The notes: generated by a model from the letters alone, not told the origin. A stretch of DNA of 64,000 nt from 67-14 sp020438345 (GCA_937872475.1 CALMSY010000015.1:1-64000); one strand, 5' to 3'; positions 20,285 to 30,181 are shown, counted from the first letter of the stretch. Numbers and translations are program-made.

Positions 20285-21544
20285 CTAAACCGCGAGCCTG
20301 GATCTGCGGACGATCGGGTGGGGATGATCGAGCAACCCTTCCGGGTCTACCGCTTCATAGAGATCGGCAAGCCGCCCGATGGTCTCTTCCGGGTACGCGG
20401 TTTGCCGGCCGGTCCGGCGCTGCATGAAATTGAGATAGGTGCGGCCCCGACCGAAGTCGGACAGGACATCAGCCGCATGGGCCATTTTTTCCGCGGCTTC
20501 CGGAGGGCCCATCAGGAACAGCGAATACTCGCCCTCGATCCTGTCCATCGCTCCGCCACCCGGTGCCGGACGCGCCAGGGCACCCCCAAGATGACGAATT
20601 TCGACCATGATCGCGCCACAACCGGTTGCCGGCTGGCCGAACTCGGCGGCCAGTTGTGCCGCCTGCGGCGTGACGGTGTCAAGCAGCACATGCTCGAAGG
20701 CATGCGGCGGCTCGGTGGTGTCGATCTCCGGATCGGTGTACTCGTTCAGGAATGCCGCCGGATCTGTGTTCGAGATCGTGTTCAGCATTGGATTCAGGGA
20801 GATCAGGGGGCCGAGGTCGGCACTGAGCTGCCCGGCCGGTCGAGGTGCTGTCGCTACGACCACTGCCAGTGCCGGACCTTCAGGTGGCTGGACTAGCCGG
20901 ACTGCCGCGGTGACATCCTCCGGGGCCTGTCGGGACCATTCCGACCAGACGATGAGAACCCGCTCGGCATCCTCGATCCCCCAGGCGAGTACTCCGCCGG
21001 CCATTTGTGGCACCGGAGTCAGGTTGACCTCAAGGCTTGTGATCACGCCGAAGCCGCCACCGCCGCCACGCAGCGCCCAGAACAGATCCGGATCGGAACC
21101 CGAATCTATCCGGCGGTACTGCCCGTCCGGCGTGACCAGTTGTGCAGCCCGGATCGAACTGCAACCGAGACCAAGGTGGCGCGACATGAAGCCGATTCCT
21201 CCACCCATCATGTAACCGGTGACGCCGACCGATGCTGCTGAGCCGAAGGGCGCGGTCAGGCCATGTTCACCGGCCGCTTCGATCAACTCACGCCACTGAA
21301 CCGCCCCGCCGATACGGGCGATTCGTGCGGCTGGATCGATCTCGACCTGGTCAAAAGCGCTGATATCCATCAGGATCCGGTCTGAGGTGTCGCCGATCGG
21401 CGGGATGCCATGACCGGTCGAAAAGACAACTACTCGGCGATCGAGGCGGCGGGCCTCGGCCAGCACGGCAGCTACTTCTTCGGGGGTTTCCGGTGCCTTG
21501 CGGGCCACCGCGGGAAGGATGTTGATGAGTGAAGGCATTGACAT
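20285..21544 (-). CDS. FAD-linked oxidoreductase (berberine-bridge/VAO type)
   Basis: A flavoprotein oxidase of 419 residues from ATG at 21544; a second ATG lies two codons later. The FAD-binding domain includes VVVFSTGHGIPPIG near residue 34, whose His is the usual site of covalent FAD attachment. It continues through PFGSAASVGVTGYMMGGGIG and LVTPDGQ. The second attachment Cys of bicovalent enzymes is absent (Ala-Ser at that place), so single covalent linkage is expected. The C-terminal BBE element (YLNFMQRRTGR) is present. The substrate is unknown. It is divergent from the first BTAD regulator, with 62 bases between starts, suggesting that this regulator controls it. The open frame reads further upstream but loses family character. 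Confidence 0.9.
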   Translation of the reverse strand: MSMPSLINILPAVARKAPETPEEVAAVLAEARRLDRRVVVFSTGHGIPPIGDTSDRILMDISAFDQVEIDPAARIARIGGAVQWRELIEAAGEHGLTAPFGSAASVGVTGYMMGGGIGFMSRHLGLGCSSIRAAQLVTPDGQYRRIDSGSDPDLFWALRGGGGGFGVITSLEVNLTPVPQMAGGVLAWGIEDAERVLIVWSEWSRQAPEDVTAAVRLVQPPEGPALAVVVATAPRPAGQLSADLGPLISLNPMLNTISNTDPAAFLNEYTDPEIDTTEPPHAFEHVLLDTVTPQAAQLAAEFGQPATGCGAIMVEIRHLGGALARPAPGGGAMDRIEGEYSLFLMGPPEAAEKMAHAADVLSDFGRGRTYLNFMQRRTGRQTAYPEETIGRLADLYEAVDPEGLLDHPHPIVRRSRLAV

Positions 21545-21606
21545 GGCTGGAAGAATTCCCGGGGTACCTTGCCCCCGGATTGCGGTGAAATGACAGGCAC
21601 ATTGCG

Positions 21607-24600
21607 ATGACAGACCCACGGATAACCCTCTGTGGCCGGTTGACAGTTGCCTGGGACGGCGAGGAGCTTGGTGAATCCCTGCCTGGGCGCCAGGGTCGGC
21701 TGCTCTTCGCCTATCTCGCCCTGAACCGGTCACGTCCCGTCCGCAGGGACGAGCTGGTTGAAGCACTCTGGGCAGATGAAGGCCTGCCCAGCGGTGGCGA
21801 ATCACTGCTTGCACCGCCGCTTTCCCGGCTTCGCAAAGCCCTCGGGCCGGGCCGGCTGGAAGGCCGGTCGGAGCTTTCGCTGACTCTGGGTGACGATGCC
21901 TGGATCGATTGGGATGCCGCCCACACCGGCATCGAAGGGGCCCGCAGATCCGAAGACGCAGGTGAACACCGTGAAGCTTTCGAGACGGCCACAGAAGCCG
22001 AGAGGATCCTCTCCGGCGGACTTCTGCCCGGACTAGAGGCTGGCTGGATCGACGAGTACCGAAATGAACTCGACGACCTGCGGCTCCAGGCACTTGAATT
22101 GATCGCAAGGTCCGGCAGCCAGCTCGGCGAAGCGGAACGGGCTCGCGGAGAGAGAGCCGCCCGAGTGGCAGTAGACGCCGCCCCGTTCCGGGAATCAGCC
22201 CGTACCGCGCTGATCGGGGTCATGGAGGCCCAGGGCAACGTCGCCGAAGCGCTGAGGGCCTACGAGGAATTCCGGCTTCTGCTCAGAGACGAACTCGGGA
22301 CCTTTCCGGCTCCCGAGCTGAATGCGGTGCACGACCGTCTGCTGAAAGCACATGAGGGCGAGCCTCCGGCGCCTGTGTTGTTGGAACCGGCGAACGATTC
22401 CGCACCCACCAGCCTGAAGCCGTCGGCTCGCATCGCCACTCCACAGGAGATCAGCCGCCTGATCGACCCGAGGATCGATGAGATCACCCTGGTAGGCCGG
22501 GAGGGAATCCTCGGACAGCTGAACACGGAGCTGGACCTTGCCGTCGCCGGAGATCTGCGTATTGCCCTGCTGGCCGGCGAAGGTGGAATCGGCAAGACCC
22601 GGCTTGCCGCCGAACTGGCGGCAAGCCGGGATGACATCACCGTGCTCTACGGCCGCTCCGAACCTGAAGAGATTCGGCCTTTCCGGATCTGGTCCGGGCT
22701 GCTGCGCTCGGCGATGCGGCAGGCCGGTGACATCCCTCCGGCTGAGATTGTGGGCGGTGACGGCCCGACTCTGGCCCGGATCCTTCCGGAGCTGGTCCGG
22801 AGCATGGAACTTCCGCCGCCAGGCCCTGCCGGCGACCTCGAATCGGAACGGCAGGCACTTTTCGGAGCGGTGATGAGGATGATCGGCCGTCTCACCGCCC
22901 GTCGACCGATGCTGATCGTGCTGGATGATCTCCACTGGGCGGATCGCTCGACCCTGATGCTGCTGGCCAGCCTGGCCGGAGACAACCCACCCGGCGGTGT
23001 ACTTGCACTCGGCCTGTACCGGGACACCGAACTCCCGTCAGACAGCCGGCTCCCGGACACCTTGACCAATCTGCAGCGGCGGCTGCCAACGCTGAAACTC
23101 CAGGTCGATGCGCTCGGCCGTGACGACGTCGGAGAGCTGATCGGCGACCGTCTCGACACAGGCCTGGCCGGGTCGTTCCACGACCAGACCGGCGGCAATC
23201 CCTTCCTGGTCGAGCAGCTGGTCAGGCACCTTGAAGAAAATGGCCTGAGTGACCCTGGCGATGCGCCGGCCGAGGTGCGCCAGATCATCTCCCAGCGTGT
23301 CAATCACCTTCCGGAGGGCGGCCCCGACCTGCTCAGGAGAGCTTCTTTGATCGGACGCGACTTCGACCTTCGGGTCCTGATGGCAACCACCAGCAGAGAT
23401 GAAGACACGGTGATAGACCTGCTCGACTCGGCCGTCGCTGCCGGTCTGCTGGACGAATCACCGACCGTGCCCGGCCGCTACTCATTCGTTCACGCGCTAC
23501 TCCGCAGCACCCTCGATGAAGAACTCGGGCTGACCCGCAAGGCAATGATCCACCGGGACATCGGCGAGGCGCTAGAAAGGCAGACCAGCAGCAGGCCGGA
23601 ACGGCGGGTTGGCGAAAAAGCATGGCACTTCGCTCAAGCCGGCCCGACGGAAGCCGACCGGGCGGTCCATTGGGCGACAGAAGCCGCCGGACAGGCGGAA
23701 GGCAGACTCGCCTACGACGAAGCAGTTGATTTCTACTCGGCTGCGATCGCGGCAGCGCGGGCCGACGAACCGGTTGATCAGGGCCAGCTGGCAAAGCTGC
23801 TGTTGAGCCAGGCCCAGGCGAATTGGAAGAACGGCTCGCTACAGACAGCGGGCGACACTTTCCTCGAAGCCGCCCGGGCAGCCCGTGAATCCGGTCTGCC
23901 GGAACTGGCCGCACAGGCTGCGATCGGCAGTCGCTGGGGCGGCTGGGACGCCTTCGATGCCGACCTGACCGAACAACTGACTCTGATGCGGCAGGCCCTC
24001 GAAAGCCTGCCACCCGTCGACAGTCCGCTGCGGGCAGAACTGATGGCGATGCTGGGCCACGGCCTCTATTACGGCAGCGGCCAAACCGACGAAGCCAGAG
24101 AGCTCGCTGACCTGGCCACCGAAATGATCAGCCGTTGCGATGACGACGAGGCAGAGTTCTCGGTGATTCTGGCCACGGCATACCGCCGCTGGGAGCCGAA
24201 CAACCTGGCCCAGCGGCTGTCGGCGTCTCAGCGGATGCTCGAGCTGGCCGAGGGAATTGATGACCACGAGCTGATCGGGCAAGCCCTGGTCACCCGATCA
24301 CTTTCCCTGCTCAACCTGGGTCGTGGAGCCGAGGCCGAGGCAGACCGCAGCCGCCACTACGCGATGAGCCAGACCCTGCCTCAGATCCGCGTCATCTCGA
24401 AGTCGATGCGTGCTGCCAACTGGTTCCTGACCGGTGACTGGCAGGACGGCGAGGATCTTGCCCGTGAACTCCAGGAGGAAGGCATGCCTCGAGGAGCGTC
24501 CCTGCTGCTTGAAGATGCGCTCCGGTTCATGGTCCGGGCGCAGCAGGGCGGGCTGGCCGAGCACCTGGGACGACTGGAACTTTTCGAAGCCGGCGCCAAG

Positions 24601-25143
24601 GGATGGGAGATGTGGCCGACCTGGCGAATGGGGTTGCTGCTGGCAAAAGCCCAGGCGGGACAGATTGACGAAGTCAGAGCGGCAATCCAGGAAAACGGTT
24701 ACGACGGCCTGGATGACTCGAAGGACGTCAACAACACGTTGCTGCCGTTCTGTGCGGTTGGCAATCTGCTCGTCGGGGAGCTCGACGACGCGGCCGGGGC
24801 CGCCAAGCTGATCGAACTGCTTGAGGCGTACAGTGGCGAGTGGATCATGATCGGCCGAATCGGGTCTTCGCTAGGCCCGGTTGATATGCACCTGGGTGAA
24901 CTCCACCTGCTGGTCGGCGAATTCCGCAAGGCCGCCACAGCGCTGGAACGCTCACTGATCACCTGCGAAGCAATGGACGCGATTCCATACCTGGCCCGAA
25001 CCCGGCTCGCGCTGGCTTCAGCCCTCGAAAACCTCGGTGATCCGGATGGCCAGGAACGGCGGCTCCAGCTCCGGCACGATGGTGAAGAGGTAGCCCGGAG
25101 GCTCGACATGCAGGCGATACTCAAACGGCATCTGCCGACCTGA
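21607..25143 (+). CDS. BTAD/AAA/TPR giant transcriptional regulator (AfsR/LuxR-like), copy 1
   Basis: The 1178-residue regulator has an OmpR-type winged helix at residues 5-90 and a bacterial transcriptional activation domain at about 95-255. A STAND/AAA ATPase follows, with Walker A GEGGIGKT at 324-331 and Walker B LIVLDDLHW near 437. Roughly 500 residues of TPR-like helical repeats form the C-terminus. In SARP-AfsR proteins the ATPase and TPR parts sense a ligand and release the DNA-binding part. The neighbour FAD oxidase is a likely target. A second, closely similar copy starts 41 bases downstream. The ATG at 21607 fits the conserved start of copy 2. Confidence 0.92.
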   Translation: MTDPRITLCGRLTVAWDGEELGESLPGRQGRLLFAYLALNRSRPVRRDELVEALWADEGLPSGGESLLAPPLSRLRKALGPGRLEGRSELSLTLGDDAWIDWDAAHTGIEGARRSEDAGEHREAFETATEAERILSGGLLPGLEAGWIDEYRNELDDLRLQALELIARSGSQLGEAERARGERAARVAVDAAPFRESARTALIGVMEAQGNVAEALRAYEEFRLLLRDELGTFPAPELNAVHDRLLKAHEGEPPAPVLLEPANDSAPTSLKPSARIATPQEISRLIDPRIDEITLVGREGILGQLNTELDLAVAGDLRIALLAGEGGIGKTRLAAELAASRDDITVLYGRSEPEEIRPFRIWSGLLRSAMRQAGDIPPAEIVGGDGPTLARILPELVRSMELPPPGPAGDLESERQALFGAVMRMIGRLTARRPMLIVLDDLHWADRSTLMLLASLAGDNPPGGVLALGLYRDTELPSDSRLPDTLTNLQRRLPTLKLQVDALGRDDVGELIGDRLDTGLAGSFHDQTGGNPFLVEQLVRHLEENGLSDPGDAPAEVRQIISQRVNHLPEGGPDLLRRASLIGRDFDLRVLMATTSRDEDTVIDLLDSAVAAGLLDESPTVPGRYSFVHALLRSTLDEELGLTRKAMIHRDIGEALERQTSSRPERRVGEKAWHFAQAGPTEADRAVHWATEAAGQAEGRLAYDEAVDFYSAAIAAARADEPVDQGQLAKLLLSQAQANWKNGSLQTAGDTFLEAARAARESGLPELAAQAAIGSRWGGWDAFDADLTEQLTLMRQALESLPPVDSPLRAELMAMLGHGLYYGSGQTDEARELADLATEMISRCDDDEAEFSVILATAYRRWEPNNLAQRLSASQRMLELAEGIDDHELIGQALVTRSLSLLNLGRGAEAEADRSRHYAMSQTLPQIRVISKSMRAANWFLTGDWQDGEDLARELQEEGMPRGASLLLEDALRFMVRAQQGGLAEHLGRLELFEAGAKGWEMWPTWRMGLLLAKAQAGQIDEVRAAIQENGYDGLDDSKDVNNTLLPFCAVGNLLVGELDDAAGAAKLIELLEAYSGEWIMIGRIGSSLGPVDMHLGELHLLVGEFRKAATALERSLITCEAMDAIPYLARTRLALASALENLGDPDGQERRLQLRHDGEEVARRLDMQAILKRHLPT
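22598..22630. repeat. Fourteen-base perfect inverted repeat inside copy 1 coding sequence
   Basis: Arms 22598-22611 and 22617-22630 flank the loop GAACT. It encodes the helix after Walker A (RLAAELAASR). The same hairpin occurs at the same place in copy 2, and the surrounding 46 bases are identical between the copies. Confidence 0.8.
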
Positions 25144-25184
25144 GGTCAGCCGCGCCGAAGTTCCCACTTGGATAATTTTCTCCG

Positions 25185-28100
25185 GTGGCGAATCCCGAAA
25201 TAACTGTTTGTGGCAGGCTCACAGTGGCATGGGACGGCAAGCAACTGGAAGCGGCGCTTCCGGGTCGTCAGGGTCGACTCATATTTGCCTATCTGGTCCT
25301 GAACAGATCCCGTCAGGTCCGGCGGGACGAGCTGGTTGAAGCGCTCTGGGCCGATGAAGGTTTGCCTAGCGGCGGGGAATCGCTGCTCGCCCCTCCCCTC
25401 TCACGGCTTCGCAAGGCCCTGGGCCCCGGCCATCTCGATGGTCGCTCGGAGCTGATGCTGAATCTCGGAGACGATTTCCAGATCGACTACGAACTGGCCC
25501 AGCAAAAACTGGCCGCAGCCCAGGAGGTCGCAGGCAGCGCCGAAGCCACAACGGAGTCCCTTGCGGGAGCCTGGGGAGACGCACAGTTGGCGGCCGGAAT
25601 ATTTGAAGGTGGCCTGTTGCCTGGCCTCGAAGCCCGCTGGATCGAGGAACACCGGAGCCATTTCGAAGAACTGCGGCTCAAGTCGCTTGAAACCGTGGCC
25701 CGGGTCGGAACCCGGCTCGGCCCTACCGAGCAGGCCCGGGCCGAGAGCGCAGCACGAAGCGCAGTGGAAGCGTCACCGTTTCGTGAATCGGCCCGTGCCG
25801 CTCTGATCGAAGCGTTGGAAGCCCAGGGAAACGCTGCCGAGGCACTACGTGCCTATGAGGACCTGCGGGTTCTGCTGAGGGAAGAACTCGGGACATTCCC
25901 CTCCCCCGAACTGAACGCGATTCACGAGCGGCTGCTCGGTGCCCATGAAAAGTCCGGATCAAACGGGAAGCCGGACCCGCCGGCCCCCGCCACAACCGTC
26001 CGGATAGCCGCCACTCCAAAGTCGATCGGTTTGGAAATAGACCCCAGGATTGATGGCCGTGATCTGGTCGGCAGGGAAAGGACCCTCAAACGGCTGCGAA
26101 GCGAATTGGATCTGACCGTCGCCGGTGAGCTTCGGATCGCCCTGCTTGCGGGGGAAGGCGGGGTCGGCAAGACCCGGCTTGCCGCCGAACTGGCGGCAAG
26201 CCGGGATGACATCACCGTCCTTTACGGGCGTGCCGAACCAGACGAAGTGCGTCCTTTCAGCATCTGGTCGGGGCTGCTGCGCTCAGCGATGAGGCAGGCC
26301 GGTGACATCGACCCTGACCAGATCGTGGGCGGCGACGGCCCCACCCTGGCCCGTGTGTTGCCTGAACTGGCCAGACGCCTGAATCTGCCGGCTCCCGGCC
26401 CGACGTCAGACCTGGAATCCGAACGGCAGGCACTGTTCGGTGCTGTACTCCGGATGATCGGCCGGTTCTCGGCCCGGCATCCGATGCTGATCATCCTCGA
26501 CGACCTGCATTGGGCCGACCGATCCACCTTGAGGCTCCTCTCCAGCCTGGCGGGGGACAACCCGCCGCAGGGAATCCTCGCGCTCGGCATCTACCGTGAC
26601 ACGGAGCTGACTTCCGACAGCCAGCTGCCGGAAACGCTTAGCCAGCTTCAGCGCCGCCTGCCTACCACCCGGCTCCAGGTGGAAGCTCTGGACGACGATG
26701 AAGTCAGGAACCTGATCTCCGGACGTCTCGACGAGAGCCTTGCCCCGCTGATTCGGGATCAAACCGGCGGCAATCCGTTCTTCATCGAGCAACTGGTCCG
26801 GAACCTGGAGGAATCCGGCGAGCAGCGTCCATCCTCGGTTCCGCCGGAGATCCGCGAAATCATTACCCAGCGAGTGGCCCGCTTGCCCGAAGGTGGACTT
26901 GAACTACTCGGAAGGGCAGCCCTGATCGGCCGCGATTTCGATCTGGCGATTCTCGAACGGACCACCAACGATGATGAAGACCGGATCATCGCTTTGCTTG
27001 ATTCGGCTGTTGCCGCCGGGTTGCTTGATGAATCCGGCTCGACGCCTGGACGTTATGCCTTTGTCCATGCGCTGGTCCGGAGCTCACTCGGGGACAGTTT
27101 CAGCCTGACCCGCCGTGCTGCGATTCACCGCCGGATAGGTGAAGCAATCGAACACCGCAACCAGAGCCGTTTCGGCCATCAAAGCGACCGGGACCTGCCG
27201 ACCCTGGCCTGGCATTTCACCAATGCCGGGCCTTCGGAAGCGGACCGGGCGATCAACTACGCAACGCTCGCAGCCAGGCAGGCCGAGGACCGGCTCGCCT
27301 ATGACGAAGCGGTGGGCTTTTACGACGGTGCCATAGCTGCCTGCCGGGCCGACGAGCCGGTCGACAACGGACTCCTGGCAGAGCTGCTGCTCAGCCGGGC
27401 CGAAGCCGAGTGGCGAATGGGACGTCTGCCTCAGTCCGCATTGACCTTTCTCGAAGCGACCGAGGCGGCCCGGGATTCCGGCCTGCCGGATCTTTTCGCC
27501 AGGGCCGCGAACGGGGTCAGCTGGGGCAGCTGGGAGACATTCGATTCGGTCCGCCAGACGCCAATCTCACTGCTTGAAGAAGCGCTGGACATGCTCGGGC
27601 CGGATGACAATCCGCTGCGGGCTGCCGCCCTGGCCAACCTCGCCCACCTGACCTACTTCAACGGGGATTCCTCGAAGCGGGCGATAGAGATGACCGACGA
27701 GGCGTTCGCGATGGCCGGGCGCCTCGATGACGCGACCCTTTTTACAGTCCTGACCGCATCCCACTTCTACCTGCTGGAACGCTGCGAGCCCGAATTCCGC
27801 CTCGAAGTCGCAGACCGGGCAGTCGCAATCGCTGAAGAATCGGCAGACCGGGAAGACCTGGCAGAAGCCCTGGCGCTCCGGGCGGTGATGCTTGTCAATG
27901 CGGGCAAGGGAGCTGAGGCAGCAGCCGATGTCGCCCGGCACGGCGCTCTGAGCACCACCCTCCCCCAGGTCCGGAACACCAATTACTCACTCCAGGCGGT
28001 TCAGTGCTTCCTCCACGGGAGATGGGATGAAGGCGAGCGTCTCACGCGTGAATGCCTGGCCCTCGAAGACGTTCCGCCATCAGCCCGGATCGCGATAACC

Positions 28101-28724
28101 GACGCCATGCACTACATGTACCTGGCCCATCGGGGGAGGCTCGGCGAGGCGATCGACATCCTCGAACTCGAGGCCGCAATTTCAGCTGAGTGGGATACCT
28201 GGCCGGCCTGGGAAGTCGGAGTCGCCTACGGCTACTGGCAAGCCGGGGACCAAAGCAAGGCGAAGGAACTTCTGGACGAGATCGACTACGTAAACCTCGA
28301 GTCGGTAGCCCAGATGGAACTGCTCCGACCTGTCTTCTGCGGTGTCGCGACGATGCTGGCGGCCGAGATGGACGACGAAGCCGGAGCCCGTCGCCTGACC
28401 GACCTGATGGAGGAAATGGAGGATCTCTGGACGATCTTCGGCCCGGGCGCAGCGACTTTCGGGCCGGTCCCTCTGCTCAAGGGTGAGATGTATCTGATCC
28501 AGCGGCGTGATCGCGAGGCAGCCACGGCCCTCGAGAATGCCGTCATCACCTGCCAGGAAATGAACGCGGGCCCGTTCCTTGCCAGGGCAAGACTGGGACT
28601 CGCCGAGGCCCTGACCCGGATCGGCAATCCCGACGGACCGGAGCGGACCGCGGAGATCAAGGAAGCTGGACTGGCTGCCGCAAGGGAGCTGAAAATGGTC
28701 CCGTTACTCACCCGGTACGAATAG
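25185..28724 (+). CDS. BTAD/AAA/TPR giant transcriptional regulator, copy 2
   Basis: A tandem paralogue of the preceding gene, with 1179 residues and the same domain order: winged helix, BTAD, ATPase (Walker A GEGGVGKT at 323-330, Walker B LIILDDLHW near 436) and TPR-like C-terminus. The N-terminal 70 residues and the ATPase are very similar to copy 1, while the TPR regions differ strongly. This suggests that the two respond to different signals but bind related DNA. It starts with GTG at 25185, 41 bases after copy 1, so the pair is probably one transcript. The BTAD region carries an insertion of about ten residues (SAEATTESLAGAWGD) relative to copy 1. Confidence 0.92.
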   Translation: MANPEITVCGRLTVAWDGKQLEAALPGRQGRLIFAYLVLNRSRQVRRDELVEALWADEGLPSGGESLLAPPLSRLRKALGPGHLDGRSELMLNLGDDFQIDYELAQQKLAAAQEVAGSAEATTESLAGAWGDAQLAAGIFEGGLLPGLEARWIEEHRSHFEELRLKSLETVARVGTRLGPTEQARAESAARSAVEASPFRESARAALIEALEAQGNAAEALRAYEDLRVLLREELGTFPSPELNAIHERLLGAHEKSGSNGKPDPPAPATTVRIAATPKSIGLEIDPRIDGRDLVGRERTLKRLRSELDLTVAGELRIALLAGEGGVGKTRLAAELAASRDDITVLYGRAEPDEVRPFSIWSGLLRSAMRQAGDIDPDQIVGGDGPTLARVLPELARRLNLPAPGPTSDLESERQALFGAVLRMIGRFSARHPMLIILDDLHWADRSTLRLLSSLAGDNPPQGILALGIYRDTELTSDSQLPETLSQLQRRLPTTRLQVEALDDDEVRNLISGRLDESLAPLIRDQTGGNPFFIEQLVRNLEESGEQRPSSVPPEIREIITQRVARLPEGGLELLGRAALIGRDFDLAILERTTNDDEDRIIALLDSAVAAGLLDESGSTPGRYAFVHALVRSSLGDSFSLTRRAAIHRRIGEAIEHRNQSRFGHQSDRDLPTLAWHFTNAGPSEADRAINYATLAARQAEDRLAYDEAVGFYDGAIAACRADEPVDNGLLAELLLSRAEAEWRMGRLPQSALTFLEATEAARDSGLPDLFARAANGVSWGSWETFDSVRQTPISLLEEALDMLGPDDNPLRAAALANLAHLTYFNGDSSKRAIEMTDEAFAMAGRLDDATLFTVLTASHFYLLERCEPEFRLEVADRAVAIAEESADREDLAEALALRAVMLVNAGKGAEAAADVARHGALSTTLPQVRNTNYSLQAVQCFLHGRWDEGERLTRECLALEDVPPSARIAITDAMHYMYLAHRGRLGEAIDILELEAAISAEWDTWPAWEVGVAYGYWQAGDQSKAKELLDEIDYVNLESVAQMELLRPVFCGVATMLAAEMDDEAGARRLTDLMEEMEDLWTIFGPGAATFGPVPLLKGEMYLIQRRDREAATALENAVITCQEMNAGPFLARARLGLAEALTRIGNPDGPERTAEIKEAGLAAARELKMVPLLTRYE
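26173..26205. repeat. Fourteen-base perfect inverted repeat inside copy 2 coding sequence
   Basis: Arms 26173-26186 and 26192-26205 match those in copy 1 base for base, including the GAACT loop. It lies in the same codons after Walker A. Confidence 0.8.
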
Positions 28725-28842
28725 CCACAAGCCAGAGCCGGTCAACCCGGCCACTATTTCACTGGGCCCGCCCGTCGAGTCCCGGGCTTGTGTAACTGAC
28801 GGATTCCTTTGACAGGTCGTTGAGACCCGACCAGCCTGCTTC

Positions 28843-29553
28843 CTAGTGCAGCCCGGGACCGGAGCGCTGCCACTCAACCTGGCCCCTGCCTTCGGCTTCC
28901 GAGCGACCCTCGACGTCATCCCAGGAATGGAGCATCTGCTTGAGCCGGGTCACACCCTCCGGGTCATGGGCAGCAATCCTGCCGGCCAGCTCAAGCGCGG
29001 TATTTTCAGTTGCGGCGCCGGGAGCGACCTGGCTGACAAGTCCCATCCGGAGGGCTTCGTCGACCTTGACCGTGTTTGAGGAGAGCAGCAGGTACTTCGC
29101 GTGGCCCAGACCACAGAGGGTGACCAGACGGGCCGGACCGACGGGAACCCCCAGTGCTGCCCCGGGGAACCGCATCTGAAGGTTCGAACCACCGATCCGG
29201 ATATCGCATGCGACAGCGATCTCGGCGCCGCCACCAACCGTGTAGCCGTGGCAGGCAGCGACCGTCGGCTTTGGGAACTGGACCACCGCGTCATAGACGT
29301 CGGCGAAGAGCTGCATCTTGTTGACCTTCGCGTCGGCGTCGATGTCTTCCTTTATGTCGGCGCCGGCCGAAAACGCCATGTAATCGGTGGAAGAAAACAC
29401 CAGCGCCCGAACGTTGTCGTCGGCCTTCGCATCCGAAATGTGCCCGAGCAGTTCAACCAGCATTTCCGTGTTGATCGCGTTCATCGCCGTGGGACGATCA
29501 AGCTGTATCAGGGCAACGCCCCGGTCATCGACTTCGTATTTGGTCAGGCTCAC
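28843..29553 (-). CDS. Enoyl-CoA hydratase/isomerase-family (crotonase) protein
   Basis: The crotonase fold with oxyanion-hole motifs is evident: AFSAGADIKED near residue 62 and HGYTVGGGAEIAVACD near 99-114, retaining one catalytic Glu. The second acid, usually in a PExxLG motif, is replaced (FPGAALGVPVG), so a classic hydratase reaction is doubtful and an isomerase or other CoA-ester reaction is more likely. At 236 residues it is slightly short. The GTG start at 29553 is preceded by GAGG five bases upstream. It is 16 bases downstream of pth in a crotonase-last operon. Confidence 0.88.
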   Translation of the reverse strand: MSLTKYEVDDRGVALIQLDRPTAMNAINTEMLVELLGHISDAKADDNVRALVFSSTDYMAFSAGADIKEDIDADAKVNKMQLFADVYDAVVQFPKPTVAACHGYTVGGGAEIAVACDIRIGGSNLQMRFPGAALGVPVGPARLVTLCGLGHAKYLLLSSNTVKVDEALRMGLVSQVAPGAATENTALELAGRIAAHDPEGVTRLKQMLHSWDDVEGRSEAEGRGQVEWQRSGPGLH

Positions 29554-29569
29554 GTTACCTCGGTTCGTT

Positions 29570-30178
29570 TCAGTTCTCGCCGGTCTCACCGGCTGCGATT
29601 CTCTCGACAAGTCTCTCTGTCTCCCGGGCTGCATCGTCGATCAGACCCTCGACGAGCTCGTTGCTCTCCGAGAACTTTCCCAGCACGTAGCCGGCAACAC
29701 GTTCGGGGTCAGTTGAATCCGGCCGGTCAACTCCGATCCGGACCCTCCAGAAGTCGGCGCTTCCGAACCCTCCCTTCAGGCTCTTCACCCCGTTGTGGCC
29801 TGCTGCACCACCACCCATCCGGGTGCGGATCTCACCAAACGGCAGGTCGATCTCGTCGTAGACGGCGATCACCCGCTCCAGAGGGATTTTCCTGGAACCT
29901 CGTGCCGGGCCGGCCGACTTGCCCGATTCGTTCATGAAAGTGAGGGGTGTCATCAGCACTACGCGGGGGCCGCCCGGACGGATCCGCCCTTCGGTGATCC
30001 GGGCGTTGTATTTCTCCTTCGCCCGCGGCAGGTCCCAACGCTCGGCCAGAAGCGCCGCAACCATGAAACCGGCGTTGTGGCGGCTGCGCTCATACTCCCG
30101 CCCGGGGTTTCCGAGCCCAACGATCAGGATCGGGCTGTCGGCCCCTTCGCCGGGGTCGCTACGGCGCAGGAACGACAG
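29570..30178 (-). CDS. pth: Peptidyl-tRNA hydrolase with probable CTG start
   Basis: Pth releases peptides from prematurely dissociated peptidyl-tRNA. The essential N-terminal motif (LIVGLGNPG and RHNAGF with the catalytic His) is encoded upstream of the first ATG at 30064. It is followed by TPLTFMNESG, YDEIDLPFG and GGGAAGHNG. In that frame there is no ATG, GTG or TTG before the rplY stop codon. A CTG at 30178, six bases after GAGGAG at the rplY end, gives 202 residues with H34 in place, normal for the family. The coordinates here use this CTG. If the ATG at 30064 were used, the enzyme would lack its active site. Confidence 0.88.
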   Translation of the reverse strand: MSFLRRSDPGEGADSPILIVGLGNPGREYERSRHNAGFMVAALLAERWDLPRAKEKYNARITEGRIRPGGPRVVLMTPLTFMNESGKSAGPARGSRKIPLERVIAVYDEIDLPFGEIRTRMGGGAAGHNGVKSLKGGFGSADFWRVRIGVDRPDSTDPERVAGYVLGKFSESNELVEGLIDDAARETERLVERIAAGETGEN

Positions 30179-30181
30179 GAC

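Noticed and set aside
20285..22108. A 607-codon version of the FAD oxidase
   Set aside because: The added N-terminus overlaps the divergent BTAD regulator and is not flavoprotein-like.
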